A DNA stretch of 64,000 bases, taken from the NCBI GenBank assembly GCA_934548045.1, contig CAKTEM010000010.1, positions 46,711-110,710 on the forward strand. Reading direction: 5' to 3'. Shown piece after piece: positions 60,771 to 64,000 of the stretch. The number at the start of each line of letters is the position of its first letter. Positions within the stretch are counted from its first letter, which is position 1. This stretch comes from an uncultured Faecalibacterium sp. GTDB lineage: Bacteria; Bacillota; Clostridia; Oscillospirales; Ruminococcaceae. Under the pieces are notes generated by a model, which was not told the origin of the DNA, did not search any database, and saw nothing but the letters and a program-made list of their open reading frames with translations. A program made the position numbers and the translations under genes.

Positions 60771-61973
60771 TTAGTCGTTCAAGATCCAGTTTTCAATGGC
60801 GACGATCTCGCCGTGTTCCAGATAGACGCGCGGCACCCGGCGCGAAACGCCGCAGAGGACTTCGTAGGAAATGGTGTCGGTCTTCCGGGCAATGTCCTCG
60901 GCACTGTCGCTGACGGCACCACCCCAGAGGATGGCTTCGTCACCTTCCTGCACCTGCGGCACGTCGGTCACATCGACCATCAGCTGGTCCATGCAGACCC
61001 GGCCCAGAACGGGGCAGGGCTTGCCGTGGACTTCCACGATGCCGTTGCCGCAGCTCAGCAGACGGGGATAGCCGTCTGCGTAGCCGGTGCAGAGGGTCGC
61101 GACCTTGGTCGGCTTTTCGGCGGTGAAGCAGCGGCCGTAACTGGTGGACTGGCCCGGCTGCATGACCTTTACCATGCTGACGACGGTCTTCAGCTTCATC
61201 ACCGGGCGGAACAGGCCAAACCGGACTTCGTCGCTGGGGTCGAAGCCGTACAGGATGATGCCGGGCCGGGCCATGCAGTGGTCGGAGGGCAGACCTTCCG
61301 GCCACTCCGGGTGGAGCATGACCCCGGCGGAGTTGTCGCAGTGGAGCAGCGGCGGCTCAAAACCGGCTTCTTTCAGTGCCTGATAAGCCCGGATGAAGTA
61401 ATCGTACTGCTCGGCGGTGTAGGCGATGTTCTCTTCGCTGGTGTCGTCCGCCACGGCGAAATGCTGGAACATGCCGGTCATCTCGAGGCCGGGCAGTTTG
61501 CAGACGGCGACCATCTCCTCAATGGCCTTGTCAAAGTCGGTGCGAAGCGCGAAACCGATGCGGCCCATGCCGGTATCGGCGGCGAGATGCACCTTGACTT
61601 TGCTGCCTGCGAGGACAGCGGCTTCGCTCATGGCAATGGCCTGTTCGGTCGAGTAGCAGGCGGCGGTCAGGTCGTTCTCGATGAGTTCCGCCGTGTAGGT
61701 GGACTGGACATGACCGAGGATGAGGATGGGCTGCCGGATGCCGGAACGCCGGAGCTGCATGGCCTCGGCCAGACAGCTCACCGCAAACCATGCCGCGCCC
61801 TCTTCGGAGAGGACACGGGCGCACTGTACGGCACCGTGGCCGTAGCTGTCGGCTTTGACGACGGCGCAGAGCGGCAGGTCACCGGCATGTTTCCGGACGA
61901 CCTGAAAGTTTGCGCGCAGGGCGTCCAGGTCGATCTCTGCCCAGACGTGTTTTTCAAATGTATGATTCTGCAT
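60771..61973 (-). CDS. alr: Alanine racemase
   Basis: 400 residues. Makes D-alanine for peptidoglycan. WAEIDLDALRANFQVV, the PLP lysine in AVVKADSYGHGAVQ, LAADTGMGRIGF, and the second catalytic base Tyr in CTGYADGYPRLLS; VCMDQLMVDVTDV near the C-terminus. Start at 61973 with GAAGGA upstream rather than the ATG six codons before. In one run with the small membrane protein gene and lepA. Confidence 0.96.
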   Translation of the reverse strand: MQNHTFEKHVWAEIDLDALRANFQVVRKHAGDLPLCAVVKADSYGHGAVQCARVLSEEGAAWFAVSCLAEAMQLRRSGIRQPILILGHVQSTYTAELIENDLTAACYSTEQAIAMSEAAVLAGSKVKVHLAADTGMGRIGFALRTDFDKAIEEMVAVCKLPGLEMTGMFQHFAVADDTSEENIAYTAEQYDYFIRAYQALKEAGFEPPLLHCDNSAGVMLHPEWPEGLPSDHCMARPGIILYGFDPSDEVRFGLFRPVMKLKTVVSMVKVMQPGQSTSYGRCFTAEKPTKVATLCTGYADGYPRLLSCGNGIVEVHGKPCPVLGRVCMDQLMVDVTDVPQVQEGDEAILWGGAVSDSAEDIARKTDTISYEVLCGVSRRVPRVYLEHGEIVAIENWILND

Positions 61974-62011
61974 GAAAGATCCTTCTCTCACTTTTAAACT
62001 GGGGAAAACGT

Positions 62012-62581
62012 TCAGGACAGGCTGACGCTCTCGACGAGGTTGACGATGTCGCTGATGGACGCAAGTTTCGTCAGGCCGGAGACATAGATAACATCGCCGC
62101 TGTCGTACTCGATGGTGGCGAGGACGGCGTAGTAAGCCTGAATGTCACAGCGGACAGCGGTGACCGTTGCGCCATCGACGCTGATGTTGACCTTGCGCGG
62201 ACTGATGACGCCGTAGGCCGATTTCAGGTCGGACTCCGACTGACCGATGAAGTCCTCATAGGTGGAGGTGTCGCCGCGCTGGAACAGGACGACCTGATAG
62301 TTGGCATTGTCACTGTCAGCATTGGAGGCCAGCTGGAGAGCGTGGCCGAGGGTCGCATCTTCGGTCATCTCACAGACCGGCCAGACGGAACTTTCGTAGT
62401 AGACCGAAATGCCGTTCTCGGCGGTGTAGTGGGTGTCGGGGTTGGACGGGGTGCGGCGGTTAACGACGAGGGTGAGGATGAAGTAGGCCAGAATACCAAG
62501 CACGACGATGAGGCCCATCGCCATCAAAAGCTTGGAGCTGCGCTGCTGTGCGGAATCCTGTGGGTTGATATCCTTTGCCAT
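62012..62581 (-). CDS. Small single-pass membrane protein of unknown function
   Basis: 189 residues from the ATG at 62581 (AAGGAG upstream). Hydrophilic Gln/Ser-rich N-terminus, one membrane helix (LLMAMGLIVVLGILAYFILT), then an extracytoplasmic domain of about 130 residues without Cys-rich or enzyme motifs: ISVYYESSVWPVCEMTEDAT and VVLFQRGDTSTYEDFIGQSE resemble PsbP-like or lipoprotein-type small domains, but I cannot assign a family. 38 bp before alr on the same strand. Confidence 0.7.
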   Translation of the reverse strand: MAKDINPQDSAQQRSSKLLMAMGLIVVLGILAYFILTLVVNRRTPSNPDTHYTAENGISVYYESSVWPVCEMTEDATLGHALQLASNADSDNANYQVVLFQRGDTSTYEDFIGQSESDLKSAYGVISPRKVNISVDGATVTAVRCDIQAYYAVLATIEYDSGDVIYVSGLTKLASISDIVNLVESVSLS

Positions 62582-62831
62582 AAGGAATCTCCTTTTTAAC
62601 ATTTTTAAACGCTGGCTGCTCTCCCGAAAACCGCGCCGGACGGGAAAACAGCCATATCTTATATAGTATAGCACATCAGACGGAAAAATTGTAGCGGTGC
62701 AGGGCAGAAAATCTTATCGCCCGGGCAAAAGAAAATCAGAAAATGCATTTTTTGAAATCACGAGATTTCAAGAGAAAATGAGAGAATTCGAGAGATTCAA
62801 AAATCTGCAACGAAAAAATCGAAAAATTGTG

Positions 62832-62860
62832 TTGACAGGCGGCTTTTTGTGATGTATACT
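62832..62860 (+). promoter_or_regulatory. Promoter of rplM-rpsI
   Basis: TTGACA (62832-62837), 17 bp, TATACT (62855-62860). The upstream stretch 62582-62831 is A/T-rich with GAGATT and GAAATC repeats and no gene. Confidence 0.88.
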
Positions 62861-62862
62861 GA

Positions 62863-62920
62863 CACTCGCGCTCCAAAAGAGTGCCTGAATTATAAAAACA
62901 CTTATCAGGAGGAAATAGAT
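62863..62920 (+). promoter_or_regulatory. Leader of rplM, possible r-protein control element
   Basis: Short leader with CACTC/GAGTG (62863-62867, 62879-62883) and CCTGA/TCAGG (62884-62888, 62905-62909); the latter covers half of the AGGAGG ribosome site. Firmicutes have a known L13 leader that represses its own translation; whether this is that family needs a covariance model. Confidence 0.4.
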
Positions 62921-63349
62921 ATGAGCACTACTCTCGTAAAGCCCGCTGAAGTCGAGCGTAAGTGGTATCTGCTCGACGCTGCCGGCAAGAGCCTGGGCCA
63001 CGTCGCTGCTGAGGCTGCTGTTCTGCTGCGCGGCAAGCAGAAGGTCGATTACACCCCCAACGTTGACTGCGGTGACTACGTCGTCGTCATCAACTGCGAT
63101 CAGGCTGTCCTGACCGGCAAGAAGGCTGAGCAGAAGTTCCACATCACCCACAGCAAGTTCATCGGCGGCCTGAAGAAGGTCCAGTACAGCAAGCTGATGG
63201 CTGAGAACAGCGATCTGGCCATGACCTACGCTGTCAAGGGCATGATCCCTTCCAACACCATCGGTGCTAAGGCTCTGACCCGCCTGCACTGCTACCAGGG
63301 TGCTGAGCACGCTCACGCTGCTCAGAAGCCCGAGAAGATCGAGTTCTAA
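62921..63349 (+). CDS. rplM: Large subunit ribosomal protein uL13
   Basis: 142 residues, full length: WYLLDAAGKSLGHVAAEAAV, YTPNVDCGDYVVVINCDQAV, LMAENSDLAMTYAVKGMIPS-type region. AGGAGGAAATAG precedes the ATG. Codons are those of highly expressed genes. rpsI follows after 17 bp, the usual pairing. Confidence 0.98.
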   Translation: MSTTLVKPAEVERKWYLLDAAGKSLGHVAAEAAVLLRGKQKVDYTPNVDCGDYVVVINCDQAVLTGKKAEQKFHITHSKFIGGLKKVQYSKLMAENSDLAMTYAVKGMIPSNTIGAKALTRLHCYQGAEHAHAAQKPEKIEF

Positions 63350-63366
63350 GAAGGAGGCAATCGAAT

Positions 63367-63765
63367 ATGTACGAAACCAAACCTTATTTCTACGGCACTG
63401 GTCGTCGTAAGAATTCCGTTGCCCGCGTTCGCGTTTACACCGGCACCGGCAAGATCACTGTCAACGACCGTGATATCGACAACTACTTCGGTCTGGAGAC
63501 CCTGAAGCTGATCGTCCGTTCTCCGCTGGTCCTGCTGGGCCTCGAGGGCAAGTATGACGTCGTCGTCCGCGTTTCCGGCGGCGGTGTTTCTGGTCAGGCT
63601 GGCGCGATTCGCCACGGCCTGAGCCGCGCTCTCCTGCAGCAGAGCGATGAGAACCGCGCAGTCCTGAAGAAGGCTGGCTTCCTGACTCGCGATCCTCGTA
63701 TGAAGGAGCGTAAGAAGTACGGTCTGAAGGCCGCTCGTCGCGCACCTCAGTTCAGCAAGCGCTGA
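63367..63765 (+). CDS. rpsI: Small subunit ribosomal protein uS9
   Basis: 132 residues, full length: YFYGTGRRKNSVARVRVYTG, VVVRVSGGGVSGQAGAIRHG and the basic C-terminus KKYGLKAARRAPQFSKR that reaches the tRNA in the P site. AAGGAGG upstream. Confidence 0.98.
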   Translation: MYETKPYFYGTGRRKNSVARVRVYTGTGKITVNDRDIDNYFGLETLKLIVRSPLVLLGLEGKYDVVVRVSGGGVSGQAGAIRHGLSRALLQQSDENRAVLKKAGFLTRDPRMKERKKYGLKAARRAPQFSKR

Positions 63766-63786
63766 TTTTTCCATACGGAATTTCTG

Positions 63787-63816
63787 GCAGTCCTGTTTCG
63801 GCAGGGCTGCTTTTTT
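63787..63816 (+). terminator. Terminator of rplM-rpsI
   Basis: GCAGTCCTG/CAGGGCTGC stem (one wobble), 6-nt loop, six T. Confidence 0.88.
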
Positions 63817-63924
63817 GTTTGCTTTTCCATCAATCGCCGACAACTGCTGATACCAAATTTTCCACGGAGTGGCTGTTACCCTGTGGAAAAACTCGTGCAA
63901 TGGGTCTTTGAGCTGAAAAATGCT

Positions 63925-63943
63925 CTGATATTGTCAATATCAG
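63925..63943. repeat. Short palindrome near the window end
   Basis: CTGATATTG-T-CAATATCAG is a perfect 9-bp inverted repeat, touching a TTGACA at 63944-63949 for which no good -10 box is seen. The gene it might control lies beyond the window. Confidence 0.5.
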
Positions 63944-64000
63944 TTGACAGAAAAAACTCAAAGAGTAAGCACATCATGCAGCCATTGTCTGGGCAGCATA

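Overview
The window reads as chromosome of a Gram-positive, moderately GC-rich gut Clostridia species. A Faecalibacterium-like or closely related Oscillospiraceae/Ruminococcaceae genome is my best guess. The support is: AGGAGG-type ribosome binding sites, RNase Y, a CIRCE-controlled hrcA-grpE-dnaK-dnaJ operon, SpoVT, an ECF-type vitamin transporter subunit, MocR and AbrB regulators, and an rplM-rpsI pair. The taxon is an inference; no rRNA or tRNA gene is present to settle it. I see no phage, insertion sequence or CRISPR array.

Layout. 1-16 kb holds housekeeping and regulation: RNase Y (cut by the window edge), a LysR regulator fused to a tyrosine phosphatase, a sugar nucleotidyltransferase, a CmpB-like membrane protein, trmB with an AlaX-type editing protein, malQ, a degenerate GGDEF protein, mtnN-ychF, a decayed hybrid histidine kinase and an intact two-component pair. 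16-24.6 kb is one long forward run: rpe, three Rnf-like membrane subunits (D, E, A only), a DUF4015 protein, a DUF1015 protein, a DEAD-box helicase and rlmA. 24.6-33.8 kb has an ECF S component opposite a MocR regulator, an LCP-like protein, a sodium:alanine symporter behind an attenuator-like leader, an HI0933-type flavoprotein, a full sensor diguanylate cyclase and spoVT. 34.1-39.1 kb is the heat-shock operon.

39.2-58.9 kb is a surface polysaccharide locus, apparently one forward operon of about 19.5 kb. It carries a metallophosphoesterase, two Wzz-like chain-length proteins (the second with a degenerate GGDEF domain), two GT4 and several GT2 glycosyltransferases (one a tandem double enzyme with a G9 tract between its halves), a Wzy-like polymerase, a heparinase-II/III-type lyase, wecC, wecB, a WecG/TagA/CpsF transferase and a Wzx flippase. 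WecB and WecC make UDP-ManNAc and UDP-ManNAcA, so the polymer probably contains N-acetylmannosaminuronic acid. lepA, alr, a small membrane protein, rplM and rpsI close the window.

Most notable points: (1) the RnfD/E/A-like trio has lost every cofactor-binding residue I can align, so it looks like a redox-silent derivative of an Rnf/Nqr core; (2) a Wzz-like protein ends in a dead GGDEF domain, suggesting direct c-di-GMP control of polysaccharide length; (3) a LysR-phosphatase fusion; (4) a MocR regulator with arginine in place of the PLP lysine; (5) a terminator/antiterminator leader before the symporter gene; (6) a G9 tract and 70-bp repeats that could vary a glycosyltransferase.
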